Positions 1-8,424 of a stretch of 57,636 bases of DNA are shown here, in pieces. A program made the position numbers and the translations under genes. The notes beneath the pieces were generated by a model. The model was not told the origin of the DNA. It was given only the letters and a program-made list of their open reading frames with translations, and ran no database searches. Position 1 is the stretch's first letter. Each line of letters begins with the position of its first letter. Origin of the DNA: Pseudomonas lactucae (GTDB taxonomy: Bacteria > Pseudomonadota > Gammaproteobacteria > Pseudomonadales > Pseudomonadaceae); contig NZ_JAFHKI010000062.1 in NCBI RefSeq assembly GCF_016937615.1, positions 1 through 57,636 on the forward strand. The letters run 5' to 3'.

Positions 1-206
1 GTTTTCTCACCGTCGGGCACAGCGATCTTGATGAGTTTGAAACCCTTGTCCTGGGCGGCTTTTTCGGCAAAGGCCCATTCGGTCTGGAACCACGGCTCCT
101 CGGCCTGCTTGACCAGAAAACCGATCTTCACTTCTTCAGCGGATGCGAGGCTGCTGAGGCTGCTTAAAGCAACGGCGGCAGCAAGGACGCGTAGAGCCTT
201 TTTCAT
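1..206 (-). CDS. araF: L-arabinose ABC transporter substrate-binding protein, 5' part only
   Basis: The gene runs off the left edge; only the first 68 residues are present. They start with a Sec signal peptide (MKKALRVL, hydrophobic core, likely cleavage after Ala-Ser-Ala at residue 23). The mature start contains GFLVKQAEEPWFQTEW and IKIAVPDGEK, which closely resembles the N-terminus of periplasmic E. coli AraF as I remember it. The start at 206 has AGAGGTG upstream. It lies 38 bp downstream of the lactonase stop on the same strand, so it probably belongs to the same operon, with the ATPase and permease expected outside the window. Family assignment is good; arabinose specificity rests on a short stretch and on the neighbours. 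Confidence 0.75.
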   Translation of the reverse strand, partial: MKKALRVLAAAVALSSLSSLASAEEVKIGFLVKQAEEPWFQTEWAFAEKAAQDKGFKLIKIAVPDGEK

Positions 207-244
207 GAACGACACCTCTTGTTGTTGTTTTTTGAATGTTGGGG

Positions 245-1108
245 TTAACCGGCAAAACGATGGCAAGGCTTGCCAGGTACATCGACTTCGATAGCCAGCA
301 CGGCACCGTCCAAAGGGTGATTCAAAGGACTGGCCGCGCTGGTGATAAACAGGGTGGTGAGGTCGGGCCCACCGAACACGCAACTGGTGGGGCGGCTGAC
401 CGGCAGTTCGATGATGCGATCCACCTCGCCCGCAGGCGACAGGCGCAGCAGGCAACTGCCGTCCCAGCGCGCGTTCCAGATAAAGCCCTGGGCGTCCATG
501 GCCGAGCCGTCCGGGCCGCCGCGCGTGTGCGGCCCGAACCACACCCGTGGTGGTGCGAGCTGGCCATCGGCGTGGATCGAATACTGATAGAGCGTGCCGT
601 CCAGGCTGTCACCAAAGTGCACCTGGCTGCCCTCCTCGTTCCACAGCAAGGTGTTGGGAATGCCCAGGCCTTGCAGCAACGGCGTGACCCGCGCATCGGC
701 ATTGATACGGAACAGGCCGCCGGAGCGCCGGGTAATCGGCAGGTCTTCACCCTGTTCGCCGATGTTGTTCTGCATGGTGCCCAGCCACAGGCGCCCCTGG
801 GCATCGCAGCGTGCTTCATTGCCACGGTTGCCCGGTTGCGGGTCGGCCACGCACAGCAGGGTCAAGGCTTCGGTCGCCAGGTCCAGCCGATAGACGCCGC
901 TGCTCAGGGTCACCAGTGCATCGCCGCTTTCACACGGGATAAACGCCGAGACATGCTCGGGCAACTGCCAGATGCGCAATTGCCCGCCCATCAGGCGCAG
1001 CGCCTGTTTACCTGCGATGTTGACCCAATACAGTGCCTGGGTCGGCACGTCCCAGAACGGCCCTTCGCCCAACTGTGCACGGTGTGCAGTGACCGCATTC
1101 CACGCCAT
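245..1108 (-). CDS. SMP-30/gluconolactonase-type sugar lactonase (probable L-arabinonolactonase)
   Basis: A 287-residue six-bladed beta-propeller of the SMP-30/regucalcin/gluconolactonase family. Such enzymes hydrolyse aldonolactones with a divalent metal. The family start LGEGPFWD (residues 13-20, metal-ligand Glu15), the NEARCDAQGRLWLGTM block and the later GDSLDGTLY block are visible. ATG 1108 is chosen over an upstream in-frame ATG at 1153 because GGAGG lies just before it and the upstream start would overlap the previous gene. It follows the semialdehyde dehydrogenase by 16 bp and precedes araF, so it should open L-arabinono-lactone in the oxidative pentose route. Substrate is inferred from context. 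Confidence 0.88.
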   Translation of the reverse strand: MAWNAVTAHRAQLGEGPFWDVPTQALYWVNIAGKQALRLMGGQLRIWQLPEHVSAFIPCESGDALVTLSSGVYRLDLATEALTLLCVADPQPGNRGNEARCDAQGRLWLGTMQNNIGEQGEDLPITRRSGGLFRINADARVTPLLQGLGIPNTLLWNEEGSQVHFGDSLDGTLYQYSIHADGQLAPPRVWFGPHTRGGPDGSAMDAQGFIWNARWDGSCLLRLSPAGEVDRIIELPVSRPTSCVFGGPDLTTLFITSAASPLNHPLDGAVLAIEVDVPGKPCHRFAG

Positions 1109-1124
1109 GAAACCTCCGGATTCC

Positions 1125-2705
1125 TTAGAGCGACTCGCGCGACGGCGTGCCATCGACCAGGCGCTGGATACGCAACGGGTTGGCGTTTTTCAACGCATCG
1201 GGCAGCAGGCTGTCCGGGTAGTTCTGGAAGCACACCGGGCGCAGGAAACGGTCGATGGCCAGGGTGCCGACCGAGGTGCCACGGGCATCGGACGTCGCCG
1301 GGTACGGGCCGCCGTGCACCATCGAATCGCACACTTCGACGCCGGTCGGGTAGCCGTTGAGCAGGATGCGCCCGACTTTCTGTTCCAGCAGCGGCGTGAG
1401 TTCGGCGAACTGTTGAAAGTCCGCCGGCTCGCCAATGAGGGTCGCGGTGAGTTGACCGTGCAGGCCGTGCAAGGCGGCGCTGAGTTGGGCCTGGTCGGCG
1501 ACTTCGACAAACACCGTTGTGGGACCGAACACTTCTTCCTGCAGGGCTTCATCGCCGTTGATCAGCAAGCTGGCGTCGGCCTTGAACAGTTGCGGCTGTG
1601 CTTGATTACCGGATTGCGCATTGCCCGCCAAGTGCTGGATGCCAGGGTGAGCCAAGAGTTTTTCCAGGCCCTTGCCGTAGCTGCTCAAGGTGCCAGCGTT
1701 GAGCATGGTCTGCGCCGGTTGCGCGCCAATCAGCTGCGCCACCTGTTGGGTGAACGCGGTGAATGCCGGCGAGGCGATGCCGATCACCAGGCCTGGGTTA
1801 GTGCAGAACTGACCGCAGCCTTGCACCACCGAAGCGGTCAGGTCGCGGGCGACGGTTTCGGCGCGGGCGTGCAGGGCCTGGGGCAACACGATCACCGGGT
1901 TGATGCTCGACATCTCGGCAAACACCGGGATCGGCTGCGGGCGGGCCGCCGCCATATCGCACAGGGCACGACCGCCTTTGAGCGAACCGGTAAAGCCCAC
2001 TGCCTGGATCGCCGGGTGCTTGACCAGCGCCTCACCGACGCCGCCGCCGAAGATCATATTGAACACGCCGGCCGGCATCTCGGTGGCTTCTGCCGCGCGG
2101 ATGATCGCATTGGCGACCTGCTCGGCCGTGGCCATATGGCCGCTGTGCGCCTTGAAGACTACCGGGCAACCGGCCGCCAGCGCAGCGGCGGTGTCGCCGC
2201 CGGCGGTGGAAAACGCCAGGGGGAAGTTGCTGGCCCCGAACACGGCGACCGGGCCGAGGCCGATGCGGTATTGGCGCAGGTCCGGGCGCGGCAGTGGCTG
2301 ACGATCCGGCAGCGCCCTGTCGATACGCGCACCATAGAAATCACCGCGGCGCAGCACCGTGGCAAACAAACGCATCTGGCCACTGGTGCGCCCGCGCTCG
2401 CCTTTGATACGCGCGGCGGGCAGTGCGGTTTCGCGACACACCAGCTCGATGAAGGTGTCGCTCAGTGCATCCAGCTCATCGGCGATGGCGTCCAGGAACT
2501 GCGCGCGGCGCGCGGCACTCAGGGCACGATAGGCTGGATAAGCTTGCGCGGCGGCCAGGGCGGCGGCGTCGACTTCCTCTGGGGTGGCCTGGTAGAAATC
2601 CTGCGGCAAGGCCTCGCCGGTGGTGGCGTCGACGCTCTGCAGCTTGACGTTGCCGTTGGCGCTGCGCTGGCCGCCGATGAAATTGTGGCCGATAAACTGG
2701 GTCAT
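1125..2705 (-). CDS. Aldehyde dehydrogenase, 2,5-dioxovalerate (alpha-ketoglutaric semialdehyde) dehydrogenase
   Basis: A 526-residue NAD(P)-dependent aldehyde dehydrogenase of the long KGSADH type. The nucleophile Cys301 lies in GCGQFCTNPG, the general base Glu264 in FAEMSSINP, and the oxyanion Asn160 in GASNFP. Length and motifs match the class that oxidises alpha-ketoglutaric semialdehyde to 2-oxoglutarate, the last step of the oxidative L-arabinose, D-xylose and sugar-acid routes. It starts 11 bp after the AraD1-type gene and is followed after 16 bp by the lactonase, consistent with one operon. It delivers the pathway carbon to the TCA cycle. Confidence 0.9.
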   Translation of the reverse strand: MTQFIGHNFIGGQRSANGNVKLQSVDATTGEALPQDFYQATPEEVDAAALAAAQAYPAYRALSAARRAQFLDAIADELDALSDTFIELVCRETALPAARIKGERGRTSGQMRLFATVLRRGDFYGARIDRALPDRQPLPRPDLRQYRIGLGPVAVFGASNFPLAFSTAGGDTAAALAAGCPVVFKAHSGHMATAEQVANAIIRAAEATEMPAGVFNMIFGGGVGEALVKHPAIQAVGFTGSLKGGRALCDMAAARPQPIPVFAEMSSINPVIVLPQALHARAETVARDLTASVVQGCGQFCTNPGLVIGIASPAFTAFTQQVAQLIGAQPAQTMLNAGTLSSYGKGLEKLLAHPGIQHLAGNAQSGNQAQPQLFKADASLLINGDEALQEEVFGPTTVFVEVADQAQLSAALHGLHGQLTATLIGEPADFQQFAELTPLLEQKVGRILLNGYPTGVEVCDSMVHGGPYPATSDARGTSVGTLAIDRFLRPVCFQNYPDSLLPDALKNANPLRIQRLVDGTPSRESL

Positions 2706-2716
2706 GGGGCTCTCCT

Positions 2717-3709
2717 TTAAAGGGTGATGACGTTGCCGGGTTCGAATGCCGCATCAACGCTGCCGACACTGTTGACCAGCGGCGCGCCGAATTCGGCCTG
2801 GCTGATCTCGAACACATCGCCCGGTTGGGTACGTATACCGTCGGCAAATGACAGGGTAGCGGTGCCGAAGAAGTGGATGTGCACATCGCCCGGCTTGAGG
2901 AACTGGCTGTATTTGAAATGGTGGTATTCGAGGTTTTCCAGGCTGTGGCACATATTGGCCTCGCCGCTGAGGAATTCGTTCCGCCAGATTTCCTCGCCGT
3001 TGCGCAGGATACGGCTGGTGCCGGCCAGATGCTGGGGCAACTCGCCCACGCGCAGCTCCGGGCCGTAGCTGCAGCTGCGCAGCTTGGAATGGGCCAGGTA
3101 CAGGTAGTTCTTGCGTTCCATCACGTGGTCGGAGAACTCGTTGCCCACCGCGAAGCCCAGGCGATAAGGCTTGCGGTCATGGCCGATCACATAGAGGCCG
3201 CCAATTTCCGGCTCTTCACCGGCGTCTTCGGCAAACGGCGGCACCGGGAACGCCTGGCCTGGGCGCACCACGATGCTGCCGTCGCCCTTGTAGAACCACT
3301 CCGGTTGCACACCGGCTTGGCCGGCGGCGGGTTTGCCGCCCTCCACGCCCCATTTGAAGATGCGCATGGTGTCAGTCATGGCGTTGTCGTCGCCGGCCTG
3401 CTGATGCATCTTGTCCCGCGCCGAGGCGCTGCCCAGATGCGTGAGGCCGGTGCCGCTGATCAGCATATGGGCCGGATCCGGGTGGTCCAGTGGCGGCAGG
3501 ATTTTCTGCTCGGCCAGCAACGCCGCGTAGTCGTGAGTGTCGCCCAGGCCAAGGCTTTGCACCTGCTGCTGCAACTTGATGCCCGCCTCGATGGCGGCCA
3601 GCGCCAGTTCGCGCACGCTCTGCGCGCCCAGCACTTCGCGCAGTTGGCTGCCGTCTACGACGCCGACCCGACGCTCGCCATTATTGAGTTCAAACTGCAC
3701 TAAACGCAT
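2717..3709 (-). CDS. araD1: AraD1-type fumarylacetoacetase-fold protein, probable 2-keto-3-deoxy-pentonate dehydratase
   Basis: A 330-residue protein of the fumarylacetoacetate hydrolase fold. The start MRLVQFELNNGERRVGVVDG, the central SGTGLTHLGSA block and the C-terminal GDVHIHFFGTATLSF and GDVFEIS segments are typical. ATG 3709 is preceded by GGAGAA; an upstream in-frame ATG at 3781 lies inside the MFS gene and is less likely. FAH-fold enzymes such as XylX and archaeal KdaD dehydrate 2-keto-3-deoxy-pentonates to alpha-ketoglutaric semialdehyde. The position beside a semialdehyde dehydrogenase and opposite an IlvD/Edd dehydratase supports that job here. The exact stereoisomer is not visible from sequence. 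Confidence 0.82.
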   Translation of the reverse strand: MRLVQFELNNGERRVGVVDGSQLREVLGAQSVRELALAAIEAGIKLQQQVQSLGLGDTHDYAALLAEQKILPPLDHPDPAHMLISGTGLTHLGSASARDKMHQQAGDDNAMTDTMRIFKWGVEGGKPAAGQAGVQPEWFYKGDGSIVVRPGQAFPVPPFAEDAGEEPEIGGLYVIGHDRKPYRLGFAVGNEFSDHVMERKNYLYLAHSKLRSCSYGPELRVGELPQHLAGTSRILRNGEEIWRNEFLSGEANMCHSLENLEYHHFKYSQFLKPGDVHIHFFGTATLSFADGIRTQPGDVFEISQAEFGAPLVNSVGSVDAAFEPGNVITL

Positions 3710-3725
3710 GAAGGTTCTCCAAAAT

Positions 3726-5048
3726 TTAAGTACGTGTGGCGCCACGGGCGCTGGCGGCGAACTGGTCGGCCGGCAGCACATGCTTGCGCTCGAGGACGCG
3801 ATAGACCACGCCAGTCAGCACCAGCCCAAACACCATGACCGCGGACAGGAAGTACAGGCCCGAGGCCAGGTTGCCGGTGTATTCCTTGAGCGCACCGATC
3901 ACGAACGGACCGATATAACCGCCGAGGTTGCCCACCGAGTTGATCAATGCAATACCCGCCGCCGCACTGGCGCCGGCAAAGAAACGCCCCGGCAAGGTCC
4001 AGAACACCGCCGTGCAGGAAAACAGCGCGAACGCCGCCAGGCACAGCGCCGCCATTTGCAGCACCGGCGCACTCAGCCAGGCGCTGCAGAACAGGCCGAC
4101 GGCGCCCAGTACATAGAGCACGGCGAGGTGGCCGTAGCGGTCGTTCAAACGGTCGGAACTGCGCGGGATGATCAGCAAACCGATGATGCCGAAGATGTAT
4201 GGCACGGCGGAGATGAAGCCGGTGGTGAGGTCGCTGCCGCCGAATTGCTTGATCAGGGTCGGCAGCCACAGGCCCAGGCCGTAGATGCTCAGGGTCACCG
4301 GCAGGTAGAACAGTGCCAGCAGCAACACGCGCTTGTCTTTGAGCGCATGCAACGGGTTGCCATGACGCGTCTGGCCGTAGGCTTGCAGGTCTTTGTCCAG
4401 CTCACCGGTCAACCAGGCTTTTTCGGCATCGGTCATCCACTTGACCTGCTTCGGACCATCCGGCAGGTAACGCAGCACCGGCCAGGTCAGCAGGATCGCC
4501 GGGGTCCCGATCACAATGAACAGCCACTGCCAGCCGTGCAGGCCGAGGATACCGTCCATGCCCAGCAGGCCACCGGACACGGGGCCGGTGATCATCATCG
4601 CGATAGGTTGGGAAAGGATAAACAGCCCGAGGATCTTGCCGCGATGGCGCACCGGGAACCATTGGGTGATGTAGTAGAGCACGCCCGGAAAGAACCCGGC
4701 TTCGGCTGCACCGAGCAGAAAGCGCATCACATAGAAACTGTGCGGCCCCTGCACAAAGGCCATGCCGATGGTGATGGCGCCCCAGGTGATCATGATGCGC
4801 GCGAACCAGCGCCGTGCGCCGAAGCGGTCGAGCATCAGGTTGCTGGGAATCTCGAACAGGAAGTAGCCAATGAAGAACAACCCCGCCCCCAGGCCATAGG
4901 CCGCATCCCCGATGCCGACGTCGGCGCCCATGTGCAGCTTGGCAAAGCCCACGGCGGAACGGTCCACGTAGGCAATCAAGTACAGCAGGATCAGGAAGGG
5001 AATCAGTTTCAGCGTGATGCGCCGGATAAGCCGCAATTCCTCGCTCAT
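3726..5048 (-). CDS. MFS transporter, anion:cation symporter (ACS) family
   Basis: A 440-residue inner-membrane carrier with about 12 hydrophobic segments. The N-terminus (LKLIPFLILLYLIAYVDRS, VGFAKLHM) and the loop RFGARRWFARIMITWG are typical of the ACS group, which imports organic anions such as hexuronates, galactonate and tartrate. It is first in the minus-strand operon; the next gene starts 16 bp after its stop. A sugar-acid importer fits a pathway whose intermediates are pentonates: the ABC system would import arabinose and this carrier arabonate or a related acid. The start at 5048 has GGAGATC upstream. Substrate is inferred. Confidence 0.85.
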   Translation of the reverse strand: MSEELRLIRRITLKLIPFLILLYLIAYVDRSAVGFAKLHMGADVGIGDAAYGLGAGLFFIGYFLFEIPSNLMLDRFGARRWFARIMITWGAITIGMAFVQGPHSFYVMRFLLGAAEAGFFPGVLYYITQWFPVRHRGKILGLFILSQPIAMMITGPVSGGLLGMDGILGLHGWQWLFIVIGTPAILLTWPVLRYLPDGPKQVKWMTDAEKAWLTGELDKDLQAYGQTRHGNPLHALKDKRVLLLALFYLPVTLSIYGLGLWLPTLIKQFGGSDLTTGFISAVPYIFGIIGLLIIPRSSDRLNDRYGHLAVLYVLGAVGLFCSAWLSAPVLQMAALCLAAFALFSCTAVFWTLPGRFFAGASAAAGIALINSVGNLGGYIGPFVIGALKEYTGNLASGLYFLSAVMVFGLVLTGVVYRVLERKHVLPADQFAASARGATRT

Positions 5049-5138
5049 GGGGGTCGATCTCCGATTGTTGTTCTTATAGGAATCGGGGACGCCTCTCGCG
5101 GAAATCCGCCAGGGTCGTACCTCAGTTGAGATTGACTA

Positions 5139-5153
5139 TATAGTAGTACTATT
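5139..5153. promoter_or_regulatory. Candidate GntR/FadR operator, site 1
   Basis: The sequence TATAGTAGTACTATT contains the perfect odd dyad ATAGTA-G-TACTAT (5140-5152). It lies between the divergent MFS gene (start 5048) and dehydratase gene (start 5240). A second copy (5213-5227) matches at 11 of 15 positions. A FadR-type GntR regulator gene lies two genes away, so it is the natural candidate to bind here. No binding evidence is available. Confidence 0.5.
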
Positions 5154-5212
5154 TGCGAAACAACACTTCCAAATGGAAGAATTTGCGCTTATGTTTAGCC
5201 GCAGAGAGAACA

Positions 5213-5227
5213 TATAGTCATACAATA
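5213..5227. promoter_or_regulatory. Candidate GntR/FadR operator, site 2
   Basis: TATAGTCATACAATA resembles site 1 (TATAGTAGTACTATT) at 11 of 15 positions, 74 bp away (about seven helical turns). It ends 12 bp before the dehydratase start, so a bound protein would block initiation or early elongation. The two copies suggest cooperative repression of both directions. Confidence 0.42.
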
Positions 5228-5239
5228 AGAGAATCGATC

Positions 5240-6976
5240 ATGTCTGATAAAAAGCCCGGCCTACGCTCCGCCCAGTGGTTTGGTACCGCCGACAAGAACG
5301 GCTTCATGTACCGCAGCTGGATGAAGAACCAGGGCATCGCCGACCATCAGTTCCATGGCAAGCCGATCATCGGCATCTGCAACACCTGGTCGGAACTGAC
5401 CCCGTGCAACGCGCATTTCCGCCAGATCGCCGAGCACGTCAAACGTGGCGTGATCGAGGCCGGCGGCTTCCCGGTGGAATTCCCGGTGTTCTCCAACGGC
5501 GAGTCCAACCTGCGCCCCACCGCCATGCTCACCCGTAACCTGGCGAGCATGGACGTGGAAGAAGCCATTCGCGGTAACCCGATCGATGGCGTGGTACTGC
5601 TGACCGGCTGCGACAAGACCACCCCGGCCCTGCTGATGGGCGCCGCCAGTTGCGACGTGCCGGCCATCGTGGTCACCGGCGGGCCGATGCTCAACGGCAA
5701 GCACAAGGGCCAGGACATCGGCTCGGGCACGGTGGTGTGGCAGCTCAGCGAACAAGTGAAGGCCGGCACCATTACCCTGGATGATTTCCTTGCGGCAGAG
5801 GGCGGCATGTCGCGCTCGGCGGGCACCTGCAACACCATGGGCACCGCGTCGACCATGGCCTGCATGGCCGAGGCGCTCGGCACCTCCCTGCCCCACAACG
5901 CAGCGATCCCGGCGGTGGACGCGCGCCGTTATGTACTGGCGCACATGTCCGGCATGCGCGCGGTAGAGATGGTGCGCGAAGACTTGAAGCTGTCGAAGAT
6001 CCTCACCAAGGAGGCGTTTGAAAACGCGATTCGCGTGAACGCCGCCATCGGTGGTTCGACCAACGCCGTGATCCACTTGAAAGCCATCGCCGGCCGCATT
6101 GGCGTGGAATTGGACCTGGACGACTGGACCCGCATCGGCCGCGGCATGCCGACCATCGTCGACCTGCAACCGTCGGGGCGTTTTCTGATGGAAGAGTTCT
6201 ACTACGCCGGCGGCCTGCCCGCCGTGCTGCGTCGCCTGGGTGAAGCCAACCTGATCCCGCACCCGAACGCCTTGACCGTCAACGGCAAGTCCCTGGGCGA
6301 GAACACCAAGGACTCGCCGATCTACGGCCAGGATGAAGTGATCCGCACCCTCGACAACCCGATCCGCGCCGACGGCGGCATTTGCGTGCTGCGTGGCAAC
6401 CTCGCCCCGCTGGGCGCCGTGCTCAAACCGTCGGCGGCCAGCGCCGAGCTGATGCAGCATCGCGGCCGCGCGGTGGTGTTCGAGAACTTCGACATGTACA
6501 AGGCGCGCATCAACGATCCGGAACTGGACGTGGACGCCAACTCGATCCTGGTCATGAAAAACTGCGGGCCCAAGGGTTACCCAGGCATGGCCGAAGTCGG
6601 CAACATGGGCCTGCCGGCCAAGCTGCTGGCCCAGGGCGTGACCGATATGGTGCGCATCTCCGATGCGCGCATGAGCGGCACGGCCTATGGCACGGTGGTG
6701 TTGCACGTCGCACCGGAAGCCGCGGCGGGCGGACCATTGGCCGCGGTCAAGGAAGGTGACTGGATCGAACTGGACTGCGCCAACGGCCGCTTGCACCTGG
6801 ACATCCCCGACGCAGAGCTGGCGGCGCGCATGGCTGACCTGGCGCCACCGGAGAAACTCATCGTCGGCGGCTACCGCCAGTTGTACATCGACCATGTGCT
6901 GCAGGCCGACCAGGGTTGCGACTTTGACTTCCTGGTTGGGTGCCGTGGGGCTGAAGTCCCGCGTCATTCCCACTAA
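5240..6976 (+). CDS. IlvD/Edd family dehydratase, probable L-arabonate dehydratase
   Basis: A 578-residue Fe-S-dependent dehydratase of the IlvD/Edd superfamily, sugar-acid subgroup. The start MSDKKPGLRSAQWFGT, the LLTGCDKTTPALLMGAASCD cluster region (conserved Cys), GGMSRSAGTCNTMGTAST, VMKNCGPKGYPGMAEVGNMG and the end FLVGCRGAEVPRHSH are diagnostic for arabonate/xylonate-type dehydratases. ATG 5240 is chosen because the family N-terminus begins there; an ATG at 5153 would add 29 unrelated residues. It converts L-arabonate to 2-keto-3-deoxy-L-arabonate, the step before the AraD1-type enzyme on the other strand. A GntR regulator follows 48 bp later. Confidence 0.9.
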   Translation: MSDKKPGLRSAQWFGTADKNGFMYRSWMKNQGIADHQFHGKPIIGICNTWSELTPCNAHFRQIAEHVKRGVIEAGGFPVEFPVFSNGESNLRPTAMLTRNLASMDVEEAIRGNPIDGVVLLTGCDKTTPALLMGAASCDVPAIVVTGGPMLNGKHKGQDIGSGTVVWQLSEQVKAGTITLDDFLAAEGGMSRSAGTCNTMGTASTMACMAEALGTSLPHNAAIPAVDARRYVLAHMSGMRAVEMVREDLKLSKILTKEAFENAIRVNAAIGGSTNAVIHLKAIAGRIGVELDLDDWTRIGRGMPTIVDLQPSGRFLMEEFYYAGGLPAVLRRLGEANLIPHPNALTVNGKSLGENTKDSPIYGQDEVIRTLDNPIRADGGICVLRGNLAPLGAVLKPSAASAELMQHRGRAVVFENFDMYKARINDPELDVDANSILVMKNCGPKGYPGMAEVGNMGLPAKLLAQGVTDMVRISDARMSGTAYGTVVLHVAPEAAAGGPLAAVKEGDWIELDCANGRLHLDIPDAELAARMADLAPPEKLIVGGYRQLYIDHVLQADQGCDFDFLVGCRGAEVPRHSH

Positions 6977-6978
6977 TT

Positions 6979-7017
6979 GGGATGCTATGATGCCGCGAAT
7001 TTAAGCCAGAGCATCCC
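6979..7017 (+). terminator. Inverted repeat between the dehydratase and regulator genes
   Basis: GGGATGCT (6979-6986) and AGCATCCC (7010-7017) form perfect 8-bp arms around a 23-nt loop, filling the gap before the regulator start at 7025. There is no T run. It could be an attenuator, a weak terminator or an autoregulatory site for the GntR protein. Confidence 0.3.
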
Positions 7018-7024
7018 TGTCGTT

Positions 7025-7747
7025 ATGGATCACCAGCCGCCCAAGCCGCGCAAGAGCATGCATGCCCAGATCGTTCAGGACTTGGGCATGCACATCGTTT
7101 CCGGTCGCTTCAAGCCCGAAGAAAGGCTGCCCATGGAGGCCACGCTCTGCGAGGAGTACAAGGTCAGCCGCTCGGTGTTGCGCGAAGCCACGCGTGTGCT
7201 CAGCGCCAAGGGCCTGGTGTATTCCAAGCCTCGGGTGGGTGCGGTGGTGCGGCCGCGCTTGAAGTGGCACTTGCTCGACCCGGACGTGTTGTCCTGGCTG
7301 ATGCAATCCACGCCCCATAGCGAATTCTTCAATACCCTGGCCGGTGTGCGGCGCATCCTGGAACCGGAAATCGCCGCCATGGCGGCGACCACGGCGACCG
7401 ATGAAGACATCGCCATCATCGAAAAAGCCTACGCCGGCATGGAAACCGCGAAGACCCACGAAGACCTGTTGCAGGCCGACCTGGACTTCCACCGCGCCAT
7501 CGCCGACGCCACCCGCAACGATTTGCTCGCGTACATGTGCAACATGCTGTCGCTGCCGCTGCGCGAGTCGATCAACATCACCAACCGTCGCCCGGACATC
7601 CAGGGCCTGAGCCTGCCCCGGCACAAGGCGATCCTCACCGCGATCAAGAACCGCGATGCCCTGGGCGCGCGGCATGCATCGCTGGTGCAGTTGGATGACA
7701 CGCGGGTGGCGTTGGATACGGTGATGAATGTGTTGACGCCGCTTTAA
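7025..7747 (+). CDS. GntR family regulator, FadR/FCD subfamily
   Basis: A 240-residue transcription factor. The N-terminal winged helix (about residues 10-75; KSMHAQIVQDLGMHIVSGRF, then EYKVSRSVLREATRVLSAKG) is followed by an all-helical FCD effector domain (about 85-230, with RRILEPEIAAMAA and DLDFHRAIADATRNDLL, which carries the usual metal-binding Asp and His). ATG 7025 is the first plausible start after the dehydratase. Co-orientation with the dehydratase suggests control of the arabinose/arabonate module by a pathway sugar acid, through the TATAGT-type sites at 5139 and 5213. Ligand is unknown. Confidence 0.88.
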   Translation: MDHQPPKPRKSMHAQIVQDLGMHIVSGRFKPEERLPMEATLCEEYKVSRSVLREATRVLSAKGLVYSKPRVGAVVRPRLKWHLLDPDVLSWLMQSTPHSEFFNTLAGVRRILEPEIAAMAATTATDEDIAIIEKAYAGMETAKTHEDLLQADLDFHRAIADATRNDLLAYMCNMLSLPLRESINITNRRPDIQGLSLPRHKAILTAIKNRDALGARHASLVQLDDTRVALDTVMNVLTPL

Positions 7748-7767
7748 CCTGTGTTGAGCTTCTACAC

Positions 7768-8337
7768 TCAGTTCGGCGAACGCATCGACATCACGGCCGA
7801 TTTGACCGGAAGCTCGGAATATTGCGGGTGCTGCTTGACGAAAGTTCGAACGGACTGTTCCTGGCGATCCACCACGCATATGGCAATGCTGGGGTAATCA
7901 ACGGTGCACGTTCCCAGCGCCAGGATCCCACAGTTTTTCACGCCATAGATCGCTGCCGGGTGAGCCGCGAGCGGGCAACCATAGGTCATTTCACCCACAT
8001 AATTGATTTGGCCATTGGTGACCGTAAAGCGCAGCGGTTTCGAGTAGGGCCCCATCACGCCACGACGCGAGCCAAGGTCACTGACTTCATACGTACCTCC
8101 CGGCAGCCATGCCGAGTAGTAGTCCTTGGGGCCCCAGCCATAGTCTTTGCCGGTATCCACGTTGTGAAAGCTCATCCAGGTTCCGTAGGGCCCACCCTCG
8201 ATCAGCGCGCCCAGGACAAGACCTGCGTTTTCGGCGGAATAGACTTTTGAGTCCAATGCCATTTCAGGTGGCAATGCCGAGCAGGCACTCGTCAACGCCA
8301 CGGCTCCAATCACAAACAACTGACCTATTTTGTGCAT
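7768..8337 (-). CDS. Hypothetical lipoprotein
   Basis: A 189-residue protein with a lipoprotein signal: MHKIGQLFVIGAVALTSAC, lipobox LTSAC with Cys19 as the lipidated residue. The mature part has SFHNVDTGKDYGWGPKDYYSAWLPGGTYEV, the style of small beta-sandwich lipoproteins, and several cysteines (CPLAAH, KNCG, GTCTVDY, AICVVD) that could form disulfides in the periplasm. I recognise no family or catalytic motif. Its start is 87 bp from that of another lipoprotein on the opposite strand, so the two may share a promoter region. Confidence 0.7.
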   Translation of the reverse strand: MHKIGQLFVIGAVALTSACSALPPEMALDSKVYSAENAGLVLGALIEGGPYGTWMSFHNVDTGKDYGWGPKDYYSAWLPGGTYEVSDLGSRRGVMGPYSKPLRFTVTNGQINYVGEMTYGCPLAAHPAAIYGVKNCGILALGTCTVDYPSIAICVVDRQEQSVRTFVKQHPQYSELPVKSAVMSMRSPN

Positions 8338-8424
8338 TCAATCCTCGGTCCATCGAAAAAAAAATCAACGTTGCCGGTATGATGCGGCATTTCTCAACAT
8401 CGGCGTTAAGGATGACCCCCTTCC

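Noticed and set aside
5261..6973. A 570-codon open frame antisense to the arabonate dehydratase, and similar long antisense frames under many genes
   Set aside because: High-GC coding DNA gives long stop-free antisense frames. The translations are rich in Ala, Arg, Gly and His without any family motif, and the sense strand encodes clear enzymes.
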